Part shown: positions 1 to 7,940 of the stretch, in pieces | Numbering within the stretch: position 1 is the first letter of the stretch | How the letters are laid out: each line of letters begins with the position of its first letter | Origin: Eubacteriales bacterium | Lineage (GTDB): Bacteria > Bacillota > Clostridia > Lachnospirales > Lachnospiraceae | Reading direction: 5' to 3' | Assembly: GCA_030524745.1 (NCBI GenBank) | Contig: JAUNGC010000019.1 | Span: 1-64,000, forward strand | DNA length: 64,000 nucleotides | The notes under the pieces: model-generated | Seen by the model: only the letters and a program-made list of their open reading frames with translations | The model's database searches: none | What the model was told of the DNA's origin: nothing | Program-made: the position numbers and the translations under genes

Positions 1-52
1 GACTGTAAATCTGCTGCAAATTGCTTCGGTGGTTCGAATCCACCTCCATCCA
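1..52 (+). tRNA. tRNA-Tyr (GTA), 3' part only
   Basis: The window opens inside a tRNA. The anticodon loop CTGTAAA with anticodon GTA is followed by the 3' anticodon arm TCTGC, a variable arm longer than the class I type, and a T arm with loop TTCGAAT closed by GGTGG/CCACC. The acceptor 3' strand TCCATCC and discriminator A end at 52. No CCA follows, so the end is presumably added by the cca product. The long variable arm fits tRNA-Tyr. Confidence 0.9.
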
Positions 53-103
53 TTTTCTTTTAAGAATATTTCTTGAAAGAATGCATAAAATATTATATAG
101 TGC

Positions 104-177
104 CGCGGGGTGGAGCAGTCTGGAAGCTCGTCGGGCTCATAACCCGAAGGTCATAGGTTCAAATCCTATTCCCGCTA
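104..177 (+). tRNA. initiator tRNA-fMet (CAT)
   Basis: Full cloverleaf with anticodon CAT. The three G-C pairs closing the anticodon stem (GGG/CCC) and an unpaired first acceptor position (C104 against T176) are the marks of the initiator tRNA rather than elongator Met. The T arm is ATAGG/CCTAT. CCA is not encoded. Confidence 0.93.
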
Positions 178-182
178 CTTAT

Positions 183-255
<73 letters not shown>

Positions 256-268
256 TTTATTTATGAAG

Positions 269-297
269 ATAGAAAGTTCGCAGGGCGGACTTTCTAT
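269..297 (+). terminator. stem-loop between tRNA-Phe and tRNA-Lys
   Basis: ATAGAAAGT (269-277) pairs with ACTTTCTAT (289-297) around a 9-11 nt loop. No run of T follows, so it may be a processing signal or a weak terminator rather than a strong intrinsic one. Confidence 0.4.
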
Positions 298-326
298 TAT
301 ATATTGTAAAACAATGATAAATTTAT

Positions 327-399
327 GGAGCACTAGCTCAGTCGGTAGAGCACCTGACTTTTAATCAGGTTGTCGGGGGTTCGAATCCCCCGTGCTTCA
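327..399 (+). tRNA. tRNA-Lys (TTT)
   Basis: Acceptor GGAGCAC pairs with GTGCTTC, including one G-T pair. Anticodon loop is CTTTTAA with anticodon TTT, and the T arm is GGGGG/CCCCC. This is the last tRNA of the cluster and is followed directly by a terminator. Confidence 0.95.
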
Positions 400-404
400 T
401 TGTG

Positions 405-434
405 AAAGACCTTGATTTTGCAGGGTCTTTTTTA
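405..434 (+). terminator. terminator of the tRNA cluster
   Basis: AAAGACC (405-411) pairs with GGTCTTT and is followed by a T-rich tail to about 434. It closes the tRNA transcript before ogt. Confidence 0.75.
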
Positions 435-509
435 TTTTATGCTGCATTTCGTGTTATAATCATATCAAAACGAAAGACCGGCGCTCAGCAGACGCAAGAG
501 GAGACAATT

Positions 510-962
510 ATGAAGTATTATATTTATGAATCGGCAGTTGGCCCGCTTACGATAGCAGAGGAGAACGGGATTCTCACTAACGTATGCTTCGGAGAATGGG
601 AATATGGGGAAAAGGAGGAAACGCCTTTCCTTGCGGAAGTGTGGAAGCAATTGCAGGAGTATTTCGCGGGACAACGGAAATGTTTTGATTTGCCGCTTGC
701 GCCAGCAGGGACTGAATTTCAGAAGAAAGTATGGGAAGCGCTTATGACGATTCCCTATGGCGAAGTGCGTACATATGGGCAGATTGCAGCGCAGATTGGA
801 AATCCGAAGGCCAGCCGGGCAGTAGGGATGGCGAATTATAATAATCCCATCGGAATTATCATTCCGTGTCACCGCGTCATTGGCGCTGACGGGAAATTAA
901 CCGGGTATGCAGGAGGGATGGAAAAGAAGGAACAGCTTTTGCATTTGGAAGGAACATATTAA
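510..962 (+). CDS. ogt: methylated-DNA--protein-cysteine S-methyltransferase
   Basis: Repairs O6-methylguanine and O4-methylthymine by moving the alkyl group onto its own cysteine, in a suicide reaction. The 150-residue protein has a short N-terminal ribonuclease-like domain and a C-terminal DNA-binding domain starting near TEFQKKVWEAL. The PYGEVRTYGQIA helix-turn-helix region and the active-site motif IIPCHRVIG are both intact. The start at ATG 510 is chosen because AGAGGAG lies just upstream; the open frame upstream to 402 runs through the tRNA-cluster terminator and is not coding. It lacks the AraC-type Ada domain, so it is a plain Ogt/MGMT. Confidence 0.93.
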   Translation: MKYYIYESAVGPLTIAEENGILTNVCFGEWEYGEKEETPFLAEVWKQLQEYFAGQRKCFDLPLAPAGTEFQKKVWEALMTIPYGEVRTYGQIAAQIGNPKASRAVGMANYNNPIGIIIPCHRVIGADGKLTGYAGGMEKKEQLLHLEGTY

Positions 963-1044
963 CAATTTGACGGACGAAATGCCGGCCGGAAGAAAAGGCA
1001 CTGCATGACGTCCGATTTTGGAGAGTTCCGGAGGGGAGAATCCT

Positions 1045-2013
1045 ATGCTTGGCAGGCAGCTTGGAATCGTATATCTTTTACTTTCTAAAAAGTGCATAAA
1101 GGCGGCCGAATTGGCGGAACATTTTGAAGTCTCGGTGAGAACTATTTACAGGGACGTGGAAGCGCTTTCCCTTGCCGGAATTCCTGTGTATACGCAGAAG
1201 GGAAAAAACGGCGGAATCAGTCTGACGGAAAATTTTGTCCTGAACAAAATGATGTTGTCGAAGCAGGAGCAGGAAACAATATTGGCGGCTTTGAACGGCA
1301 TGCGGGCGACGGGAGCAGTTGAAGAGGAGGAAATGCTCCGCAAGCTGGGAGGTTTTTTCCAATTGGAAGAAGAAAGCTGGGTCTCCATAGATTTTTCGGA
1401 TTGGAGCGACAGAAGAAGAGAACTGTTTGAACTGATTAAGAAAGCAATTCTGCAAAAAAAACTGCTTCGATTTGACTATTACGGACAGAATAATGTGATG
1501 AAAAGCAGGGTTGTGGAGCCGGTTCAGCTTTTGTATAAGGATTACGCCTGGTATTTGAGGGGGTATTGCCGGGAAAGAAAAGCGATGCGCATGTTTAAGA
1601 TTATGCGCATGAAGCGTACGGAATGTCTGGACGAGAATTTTGTGCCGAATCCTGCGAAGTACAGCGGACCGGAAGAAAATAGCTTTGGAGAGGCGGCGGC
1701 CGGATGTCCCGGAAAGAGACAGAAAACGGGAAATACCTCCCTGAAAGCGCCGGTTGATTTTTCGGAAGAAATACGGATTCATATAGCTGCGTCGGAAGCA
1801 TGGCGCGTTTATGATCGGTTTGAGGAGGAAGAAGTGACCTGTCTGGAGGACGGCAGCTTTTTGATTTGTATGCGCGTTATTGTGGATGAGTGGGTGTATG
1901 GAATGATTTTGTCCTTTGGGCCTGCGGCGGAGGTGATTGCGCCGGTTTCTGTAAAGGAAGAGATTTGCCGGCGATTATGGGAAACGTTGGAAAATTATAA
2001 TTTGCGTTCATAA
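1045..2013 (+). CDS. HTH/WYL-domain transcriptional regulator (YafY type)
   Basis: The 322-residue regulator has an N-terminal winged helix (residues about 5-60; the segment AAELAEHFEVSVRTIYRDVEAL is typical of HTH_11 proteins), a central WYL domain (LLRFDYYGQNN... VEPVQLLYKDYAWYLRGYC), and a C-terminal WCX-like part. A low-complexity linker near residues 210-245 interrupts the C-terminal half. WYL domains are thought to sense ligands or nucleic acid. ATG 1045 has AGGGGAG upstream. A perfect dyad at 2016-2031 just downstream is a candidate operator, and the next gene, a zinc-ribbon protein, may be the regulated partner. Confidence 0.85.
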   Translation: MLGRQLGIVYLLLSKKCIKAAELAEHFEVSVRTIYRDVEALSLAGIPVYTQKGKNGGISLTENFVLNKMMLSKQEQETILAALNGMRATGAVEEEEMLRKLGGFFQLEEESWVSIDFSDWSDRRRELFELIKKAILQKKLLRFDYYGQNNVMKSRVVEPVQLLYKDYAWYLRGYCRERKAMRMFKIMRMKRTECLDENFVPNPAKYSGPEENSFGEAAAGCPGKRQKTGNTSLKAPVDFSEEIRIHIAASEAWRVYDRFEEEEVTCLEDGSFLICMRVIVDEWVYGMILSFGPAAEVIAPVSVKEEICRRLWETLENYNLRS

Positions 2014-2015
2014 TA

Positions 2016-2031
2016 TGACATGCTGATGTCA
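2016..2031. promoter_or_regulatory. candidate operator dyad TGACAT-N4-ATGTCA
   Basis: A perfect 6-bp inverted repeat with a 4-bp spacer lies directly after the WYL regulator stop and upstream of a weak -10-like GATACT (2047-2052) that could drive the zinc-ribbon gene. The position, overlapping the expected -35, fits a repressor site. Binding by the adjacent WYL protein is inference. Confidence 0.4.
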
Positions 2032-2151
2032 GATTTAGAATGATAGGATACTCTTGTAAACAGCCGACAGGAAGCAGCCAGCATGGCGGATAAATGCCTG
2101 CCGGAGTATGGAAATCAGACACAGGCGCAGAGCGCCGGAAGGAGAGTACCT

Positions 2152-2418
2152 ATGGAAATGAAAATCTGTCAGAGCTGCGGCATGCCGATGGAAGCAGCAG
2201 AACAATTTGGAACCGACGCGGACGGCGGCCGCAATGAGGATTATTGCTGCTATTGTTACAAAAACGGGGAATTTGAACAGAAATGTACGATGGAAGAGAT
2301 GGCGGATTTCTGTGCGCCGTTTGAAGTGGAAGGCGGCCGGGCGAAGACAAAGGAAGAGGCGAAAGCGGGACTGATGCGGTATTTTGCAACGCTGAAGCGG
2401 TGGAAAAAAGAAGTTTAA
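2152..2418 (+). CDS. small zinc-ribbon protein
   Basis: 88 residues. The N-terminal half carries CQSCGMPM and CCYCYKNGEF, a four-cysteine zinc ribbon of the putative zinc-ribbon family common in Firmicutes and often found beside YafY/WYL regulators. The C-terminal half is helical and charged (MADFCAPFEVEGG, then EEAKAGLMRYFATLKRW). GGAGAG precedes ATG 2152, which sets the start; the longer open frame lacks a ribosome site. The molecular role is unknown. Small secreted or membrane segments are absent, so it is cytoplasmic. Confidence 0.75.
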   Translation: MEMKICQSCGMPMEAAEQFGTDADGGRNEDYCCYCYKNGEFEQKCTMEEMADFCAPFEVEGGRAKTKEEAKAGLMRYFATLKRWKKEV

Positions 2419-2496
2419 GGCAGAAGTCCGAAAGAAATGCTGCGAAGAACGCTAAAGACAGTTAATGACCGGTTAAAGAATCGCTAAAAACAGAGA

Positions 2497-2546
2497 AAAG
2501 GCACAGCCGGGAACGCTTTAAACAGCTTCCCGGCTGCGCCTTTGTT
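2497..2546. terminator. bidirectional terminator
   Basis: AAAGGC-A-CAGCCGGGAA pairs with TTCCCGGCTG-C-GCCTTT around a short loop, with A-rich and T-rich flanks on both sides. It separates the zinc-ribbon gene (plus) from the ABC operon (minus), which converge here. Confidence 0.75.
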
Positions 2547-2593
2547 TCATTGCAGGACAAATTTGCAGAGCGTACTTTTCCCCGCTTTTTCTT

Positions 2594-3324
2594 TCAGGCT
2601 TTCACATCCCGGGTCCGGAGAAGATAAATTGCGACGGCGGAAAATAACAGACAATAAATGCCGCAGCTTGCGAAAAACGGAAAGATGCTCCCGGCCAGCT
2701 TGTCGTCATAGGTGTTGGAGTTCATACCGAAAGCGATAAGGGAAAAGGGAAAGTACAGTCCCCAGCCTTTATTGGAACATAAAAATCCGATGGCCGACAG
2801 GATCAGGGAAAACCCGATCGGCAGGGCGAAGCTTCTGATACACATGGAAAGTAAAAGCATGGCGGCGGCACATACCAGTCCGCCCAGCGTACCGCGCAGA
2901 CACCAGCTTAAGATCTGTAAAGGCGGGAGCCCCGGCAATTGCGCGTACTTTCCGGCGGCCGTATAAAGGAAAAACACCCATATCTGCGTAATGAGAGTGA
3001 CGATTGCGGTAACGGTAAGCTTTCCCAGAAAAATACAGGAGAAGGATACCGGCGCGGTCATGAGGACATTGCGGTTATGGCCGAAATTTTCCACACGCCA
3101 TAAATAGGCGCAGTAAACGGAGATCAGCGGCGCAAAAAAAAAGCCGGCGTAAAAAAGCGTGTGCTGACTCCAGAGAGAATACCAGCCGTTTTTTACATAT
3201 CACGATAGGCGACATAATTTAAGGTTCCCAGGATGGCGGGAATCAGAGGGAGAACAAAGCATACCAGCCAGACAAAAGAGCGTCTCAGCTTCATAAATTC
3301 AGTTTTGATACAGATAAAAAGCAT
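2594..3324 (-). pseudogene. lantibiotic-immunity ABC permease (LanE/G type), frameshifted
   Basis: An ABC-2 permease of about 240 residues is split into two frames. Reading from ATG 3324 gives MLFICIKTEFMKLRRSF..., then a stop (TAA) within the A6 run (plus-strand T6 at 3189-3194). One frame over, the protein continues with KNGWYSLWSQHTLFYAGFFF, then WRVENFGHNRN and further membrane helices to the stop at 2594. The WYSLW-QHTLFY and WR-E--HN elements are hallmarks of MutE/EpiE/SpaE-type permeases. One extra base near the A run would restore the gene, so it is either a true frameshift, a phase-variable tract or a sequencing error. It is the last gene of the ATPase-permease-permease operon; AAGGA of the preceding gene's 3' end serves as ribosome site. 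Confidence 0.75.
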
Positions 3325-3328
3325 AGAA

Positions 3329-4084
3329 TCACACATCCTTTCTCAAAAAATAACCGCGGACGGCCAGGAAGGAAATCAACAGCATCGCTGTCAGCACGGC
3401 AAAGCCTGCGGCATTGAAGGGAATGCGGATGAAGTAAGCGGTTTTGGCCGTTTCGTCATAACGCATGAGGGAGGAAGCGCCGTAAGCAAAATATCCCCAG
3501 GGAAGAAAATAGCGTATAGGGCTGTACGGGGAAAGCAGTTGCGTAAAGAGTCCCACAAAGCTGCCCAGCAGTCCGAAGAAAAGCGGATATAGCTGATTTT
3601 CAAAGGCCAGAGAAAAGAAAATCTGCAGAATAAAAAGGAGCACGGTGGTCAGCAGGCTGACGCCCTGCAGCAGCAGGTAATCCCGAAGGGGAAAAGGCTC
3701 GGTCAGCCCAACCGCCTGCCCCATCAGGAAGAGGATAAATCCCTGGATGGCAAAATAAAGTGTCAGATGCGCAGCCGCCACGGCAAGCTTACAGGCAAAA
3801 ATCGAGGATTTTTTCTGAAGCGTACACAGCAGCTTATAGGTATTTCCCTTGTTTTCCATGTCCATCATGCGGCTGGCCATGACTGCAGCGGTGGCCGGCA
3901 TAAAGATGCAATTTAACAGGATCAGGGTAGAAGTCATATAGGTATAACCGTCCTGCAGCTTTTCCGCATCCGGATCGTGAATCAGCCAGAAAATCCAGAC
4001 CAAAAGCAGGGTCAGAACGGGCAGGAGAATGGAAACAAGCTTTCCCTTTGTTTTTTTCCACTCACACAGAAATTGCTTTGTCAT
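3329..4084 (-). CDS. lantibiotic-immunity ABC transporter permease
   Basis: A 251-residue membrane protein with six predicted helices in ABC-2 arrangement. The N-terminus MTKQFLCEWKKTKGK resembles MutG/EpiE-type immunity permeases, and the ENKGNTYKLL element after the second helix sits where these permeases carry a W/M-E-N motif. It would form the membrane part of an exporter that expels lantibiotics or related peptides. The start overlaps the ATPase stop by 4 bp (ATGA), indicating translational coupling, and the frameshifted second permease follows after only 4 bp. Which of E or G it represents cannot be decided by eye. Confidence 0.8.
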   Translation of the reverse strand: MTKQFLCEWKKTKGKLVSILLPVLTLLLVWIFWLIHDPDAEKLQDGYTYMTSTLILLNCIFMPATAAVMASRMMDMENKGNTYKLLCTLQKKSSIFACKLAVAAAHLTLYFAIQGFILFLMGQAVGLTEPFPLRDYLLLQGVSLLTTVLLFILQIFFSLAFENQLYPLFFGLLGSFVGLFTQLLSPYSPIRYFLPWGYFAYGASSLMRYDETAKTAYFIRIPFNAAGFAVLTAMLLISFLAVRGYFLRKDV

Positions 4085-4995
4085 AAACTCACCTGCTTTC
4101 CGGTCAGACTTAAGAAAATTTCTTCCAGGCTTTTTTGCTGTTCTTCAATGCGCAGAACGCCGATTCCCTCCCGTACAAGGACGGAGACGAAATAGGCGGT
4201 CTGGTCGTCGGAAAGGTCCGGCAGAATTAACTGACCGCCCTGATTTTTACAGACAATTTTCCGGTCCTGAAGTATGCGGGCGGCCGCTTCATTGTTTTGG
4301 GTGCGCAGGAGCAGCTTTTTGCGGCTGTGCATATGAAGCTGGGAGAGTTCTCCCTGAAAGATCATTTTTCCGTGGTCGATAATGCCGGTATAGTCGGCCA
4401 TCTGATCGATTTCGGAAAGAAGGTGGCTGCTTACCAGAACGGTTATGCCGTATTTGGACGGCAAAGAGCAGATTAATTCCCGCATTTCCTGAATGCCGGC
4501 GGGATCCAGGCCGTTGGTCGGCTCGTCCAGAAGAAGCACCTGCGGGTGTCCCAGCAGGGCGCAGGCCAGACCGAGACGCTGCTTCATGCCCAGAGAATAT
4601 TGGGAAACCTTCTTTCTCTGCTGATTTTCCAGCCGCACGATGCGCAGAACTTCCTGAATTTCCTTTTCCGGCACACCCTTTAGCATGGCGATGATCTGCA
4701 GGTTTTCTTTTCCCGTCAGATGTCCGTAGTAGGAAGGGGATTCGATCAGCGAACCGGTCTTTTTTAAAATTTCCAGGCGGTTTGTATCGTTGACCGCAGA
4801 TTCCAGAACCTTCACGCTTCCTGTATCGGGTTTTACAAGGCCCAGGATCATTTTCATTGTGGTGCTCTTTCCGGCGCCGTTTGGTCCCAGAAAGCCATAG
4901 ATGCTTCCTTCCGGCACTTCCATGTTAAGGGATTCCACCGCGTTTGATTTGCCGTATTTTTTGGTCAGGGTAAATGTTTCGATTGCATTTTTCAT
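4081..4995 (-). CDS. ABC transporter ATP-binding protein (LanF/bacitracin type)
   Basis: 304 residues. Walker A GPNGAGKST (about residues 37-45), ABC signature YSLGMKQRLGLA, Walker B VLLLDEPTNGLDP and switch His in VSSHLL are intact. A C-terminal extension of about 80 residues matches the LanF/BcrA class. It powers the two permeases encoded after it. ATG 4995 is chosen over an in-frame upstream codon at 5016 because GAAGGAG sits 6-8 bp before it. The operon diverges from the response-regulator gene; the 160-bp gap should hold both promoters and the response-regulator target site. Confidence 0.9.
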   Translation of the reverse strand: MKNAIETFTLTKKYGKSNAVESLNMEVPEGSIYGFLGPNGAGKSTTMKMILGLVKPDTGSVKVLESAVNDTNRLEILKKTGSLIESPSYYGHLTGKENLQIIAMLKGVPEKEIQEVLRIVRLENQQRKKVSQYSLGMKQRLGLACALLGHPQVLLLDEPTNGLDPAGIQEMRELICSLPSKYGITVLVSSHLLSEIDQMADYTGIIDHGKMIFQGELSQLHMHSRKKLLLRTQNNEAAARILQDRKIVCKNQGGQLILPDLSDDQTAYFVSVLVREGIGVLRIEEQQKSLEEIFLSLTGKQVSL

Positions 4996-5155
4996 GTCAC
5001 ATTCTCCTTCTGTCAATTGGTTTGATAAGACTTAGCATAGAAGGGCTGCCTTTCTACAGGCTGACCGGAAGCTTACTTTTTCCTTACTTTTTTTACGAAC
5101 AGATGCGAAAAAGGAGAAAAAAGATTATACTGGATTTGTGAGTAAGGAGGAAAAC

Positions 5156-5896
5156 ATGCAGCACGGATACATTTACGACTGCCGGATTCGGCTGGTGGAT
5201 GATAATGCGCAGCTTCGGCAGATGGTGAAGGATATTTTGAAAAAAGAAGGATTTCTTCATGTGGATACCGCTACAAACTGTGGAGAGTGCCGTCAGAAAT
5301 GCAGGGAAGGAGCGCCGGATCTGATCATTCTGGATGTGGGGCTGCCCGACGGCGACGGTTTTTCTTTGATGAATGAAATCCGGGCGCAATTTAATATGCC
5401 GGTGTTGTTCCTGTCAGCGCGGGACGAGGACTGTGACCGGCTACTGGGACTGGGGCTGGGCGCGGACGACTATATGACGAAGCCATTTTTGCCGCGGGAG
5501 TTGGTGCTCCGGCTGTCTGCAATTCTGAAACGTACTTATTTCCCGCCGGGGATGGCGGAGCGGCAGCAGGAGGATGTGCTGAAGCTGGGAAACAGGATTG
5601 TGGATTTCGGGGAAGGGTGCGTCAGAAGCAGCGGCACAAAGGATGACGGCAAGACGGAACAGATTTGGAAGCTGACGGCCAAGGAAATTACCATTTTAAA
5701 GAAGCTGAATGAAAACAGGGGAAGGATCGTGACCTTTGATGCGCTCAGTCAGGCGTTGTGGGGCGACTTTTACTATGGATATGAAAATTCGCTGATGGTG
5801 CATATCCGGAGGCTGCGGGAAAAAATTGAGGAAAACCCTTCGCAGCCGCGCTTTTTGACGACGGCGAGAGGGCTGGGATATAAACTGGAAAAATAG
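5156..5896 (+). CDS. OmpR-family response regulator
   Basis: 246 residues. The receiver domain (1-120) has the acidic pair VDDN, phospho-acceptor Asp in IILDVGLPDG (residue 60), Ser in LFLSAR and Lys in DYMTKPF. A linker is followed by a winged-helix DNA-binding domain ending MVHIRRLREKIEENP...TTARGLGYKLEK. ATG 5156 is set by AAGGAGG at 5144-5150. The unusual ILVVEDD-to-CRIRLVDDN N-terminus still keeps the acidic residues. Together with the kinase 23 bp downstream and the divergent immunity transporter it forms a LanRK-LanFEG-type peptide-sensing resistance module. Confidence 0.9.
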   Translation: MQHGYIYDCRIRLVDDNAQLRQMVKDILKKEGFLHVDTATNCGECRQKCREGAPDLIILDVGLPDGDGFSLMNEIRAQFNMPVLFLSARDEDCDRLLGLGLGADDYMTKPFLPRELVLRLSAILKRTYFPPGMAERQQEDVLKLGNRIVDFGEGCVRSSGTKDDGKTEQIWKLTAKEITILKKLNENRGRIVTFDALSQALWGDFYYGYENSLMVHIRRLREKIEENPSQPRFLTTARGLGYKLEK

Positions 5897-5919
5897 CGCT
5901 TTGTGCGTGTGGAGTCGAT

Positions 5920-7332
5920 ATGAAAAGTATATTTAAAATATTTCGCCGCTATGTGATGACAGCATGTCTGCTGGTGGGAGTTGTCGTTTTTATCAATCTG
6001 GCGGTGCTGATCGGATTTTATGTGCAGGCGGCATTGGGAGGGCGTTTTCCGAACTCCTGGAATGTCAGAACCGGAGGCTATCAGAGCGCGGCGGATGCGC
6101 TGGTATATGAAAACGGCGAATATGTGATGAAGGATACGGGAATGGAGATTCTGGAGCAGAACGGCTGTGCGTTTTCGATGCTTTTGGATGGGAGCGGAAA
6201 GGTGGTTTGGGAATGGCGGAAGCCGGAGGAACTGCCCTCTTCGTATTCCGCCGGAGATATCGCCGCATTTTCCAGATGGTATCTTTATGATTATCCGGTC
6301 AGCGTCTGGCGCTATGGAGAAGCGGGAATACTGGTATTGGCCTATCCGAAAGGGAGCGTGGTGCGCTATAACTGGATTTGGAAAAGAAATGAATTGGAGG
6401 CGAATGTGGCCTATTTGTGGGTTTTTTTGCTTTTTAATGCGGCGCTGGTCTTTATGCTCGCGCTCCTGTTCGGCTATCGGTTTTACCGTTCCTTAAAGCC
6501 GGTGGGCGAAGGAATCGACGCGCTGGCCGAAGGGAAAAGCGTGCGTCTTGTGGAAAAGGGGCTGACGCTGTATTTGCGGGAAAAAATCAATCAGACTTCC
6601 ATGCTTTTAGAGAATCAGAAGCAGGAACTGGAGCGCAGGGATACGGCGCGCACGGAATGGATTGCGGGCGTGTCTCACGATATCCGCACGCCGCTTTCCC
6701 TGATCGTGGGCTATGCGGATGAAATGGAAACGGATGAGAAACTTACGCCGGATGCGCGGCAGAAAGCAGGGATTATCCGGGGACAAAGCCTGTACATTAA
6801 AAAGCTGATCGAAGATCTGAATCTGACCTCCAGGCTTTCCTACCGCATGCGGCCGCTTCGACGGGAGACTTATGTCCCGACCGTATGGCTGCGGCAGACA
6901 GTCGCGTTGATGTTAAACGGCGGGGAAATACCGGATGAATGTGAACTGGAATTGGAACTGGATCCGGAACTGGAACAGATGCATATGACAGGCGACGTTT
7001 CACTTTTGACGCGGGCGCTGCAGAATCTTTTAGGAAACAGCGTGCGGCACAATTCCAAAGGCTGTCATATCCGGGTGTCGGCGCAGAAAACGGAGGAAGG
7101 CTTCTGCTTTTGCGTGGAGGATAGCGGCGCAGGGATACCGGAACAGGTGAGAAAAGTTTTGCAGGGCGATGCCGGACGGAGCGATGCCGGATCGGAGGGC
7201 GTTTCGGATCAAACGCCTCATGTGATGGGACTGAGAGTGGTCAGACAGATCGCATTGGCTCATGGCGGAAGTCTCTGGTTTGAAAAAGACGGAAAACAGG
7301 TATGGATGAGTGTGAAGGATCAGGCCGGATGA
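5920..7332 (+). CDS. sensor histidine kinase of the LanK type
   Basis: 470 residues. Two membrane helices (about 13-38 and 165-190) flank an extracellular domain of roughly 125 residues, followed by a short HAMP-like region and coiled coil, the dimerisation box GVSHDIRTPLSLIVGY with phospho-His 253, and a HATPase domain (LLGNSVRHNSKG as N box, DSGAGIP as G1). The G2 region is poorly conserved and preceded by an inserted VLQGDAGRSDAGSEG segment. It would phosphorylate the upstream regulator. The short sensor domain suggests direct or transporter-assisted detection of a membrane-active peptide, which is inference from family architecture. Confidence 0.88.
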   Translation: MKSIFKIFRRYVMTACLLVGVVVFINLAVLIGFYVQAALGGRFPNSWNVRTGGYQSAADALVYENGEYVMKDTGMEILEQNGCAFSMLLDGSGKVVWEWRKPEELPSSYSAGDIAAFSRWYLYDYPVSVWRYGEAGILVLAYPKGSVVRYNWIWKRNELEANVAYLWVFLLFNAALVFMLALLFGYRFYRSLKPVGEGIDALAEGKSVRLVEKGLTLYLREKINQTSMLLENQKQELERRDTARTEWIAGVSHDIRTPLSLIVGYADEMETDEKLTPDARQKAGIIRGQSLYIKKLIEDLNLTSRLSYRMRPLRRETYVPTVWLRQTVALMLNGGEIPDECELELELDPELEQMHMTGDVSLLTRALQNLLGNSVRHNSKGCHIRVSAQKTEEGFCFCVEDSGAGIPEQVRKVLQGDAGRSDAGSEGVSDQTPHVMGLRVVRQIALAHGGSLWFEKDGKQVWMSVKDQAG

Positions 7333-7417
7333 GGAAATTTATCCCTTCAGAAATAGTAAGAAAATTTTGTGATATTTGCAGGGAAAAAGCGTCTTATAAG
7401 AGAAAGGGGGAAGCGAG

Positions 7418-7900
7418 GTGGATAAGTCTGATATTTCATTTGAAGAATATTATGAAGATGTGCTGCGATTCCTTAGAGGGCTTTCAAGAGACGAATATCT
7501 GGCAGAAGAACTGACCCAGGAAACATTTTACCGTGCAATGAAATCCATCCATAGTTTCCGGGGGGATTCCGATTTGCGCATATGGCTGTGCTCCATAGCC
7601 AAAAATCTCTTTTATACATATCAAAGAAAGCAGCAGCGCACCGGGGCCGGAGAACTGCTGGAAGATTATGAGTCAGATAAGAAAATGCTTATTCAGATTA
7701 TAGAAGATAAAGAAACGGCAAGGCAGCTACACAGGATTTTACACGATCTGAAAGAACCCTATAAAGAGATATTTTCCCTGAGAATTTTTGGGGAGTTATC
7801 TTTTAAGGAAATTGCAGAACTTTTTCATAAATCGGAACATTGGGCGTGCGTAACATACCATAGAGCAAAAGAAATGATCCGAAAGGGGCTGCAGGGGTGA
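7418..7900 (+). CDS. ECF-type RNA polymerase sigma factor
   Basis: 160 residues with region 2 (AEELTQETFYRAMKSIHSFRGDSDLRIWLCSIAKNLF) and region 4 (LKEPYKEIFSLRIFGELSFKEIAELF). Start is GTG 7418 with AAAGGGGG upstream. The next gene is its anti-sigma factor, 40 bp away. Region 4.2 reads FHKSEHWACVTYHRAKEMI, the usual DNA-reading helix with variations. A CGTC element at 7390-7393 upstream could be an autoregulated ECF -10, but its -35 partner is not clear. The signal sensed is unknown. Confidence 0.88.
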   Translation: MDKSDISFEEYYEDVLRFLRGLSRDEYLAEELTQETFYRAMKSIHSFRGDSDLRIWLCSIAKNLFYTYQRKQQRTGAGELLEDYESDKKMLIQIIEDKETARQLHRILHDLKEPYKEIFSLRIFGELSFKEIAELFHKSEHWACVTYHRAKEMIRKGLQG

Positions 7901-7940
7901 ACTGCGAAAGGAACAGGAGGACGCAGTGAAAGGAGAGTAT

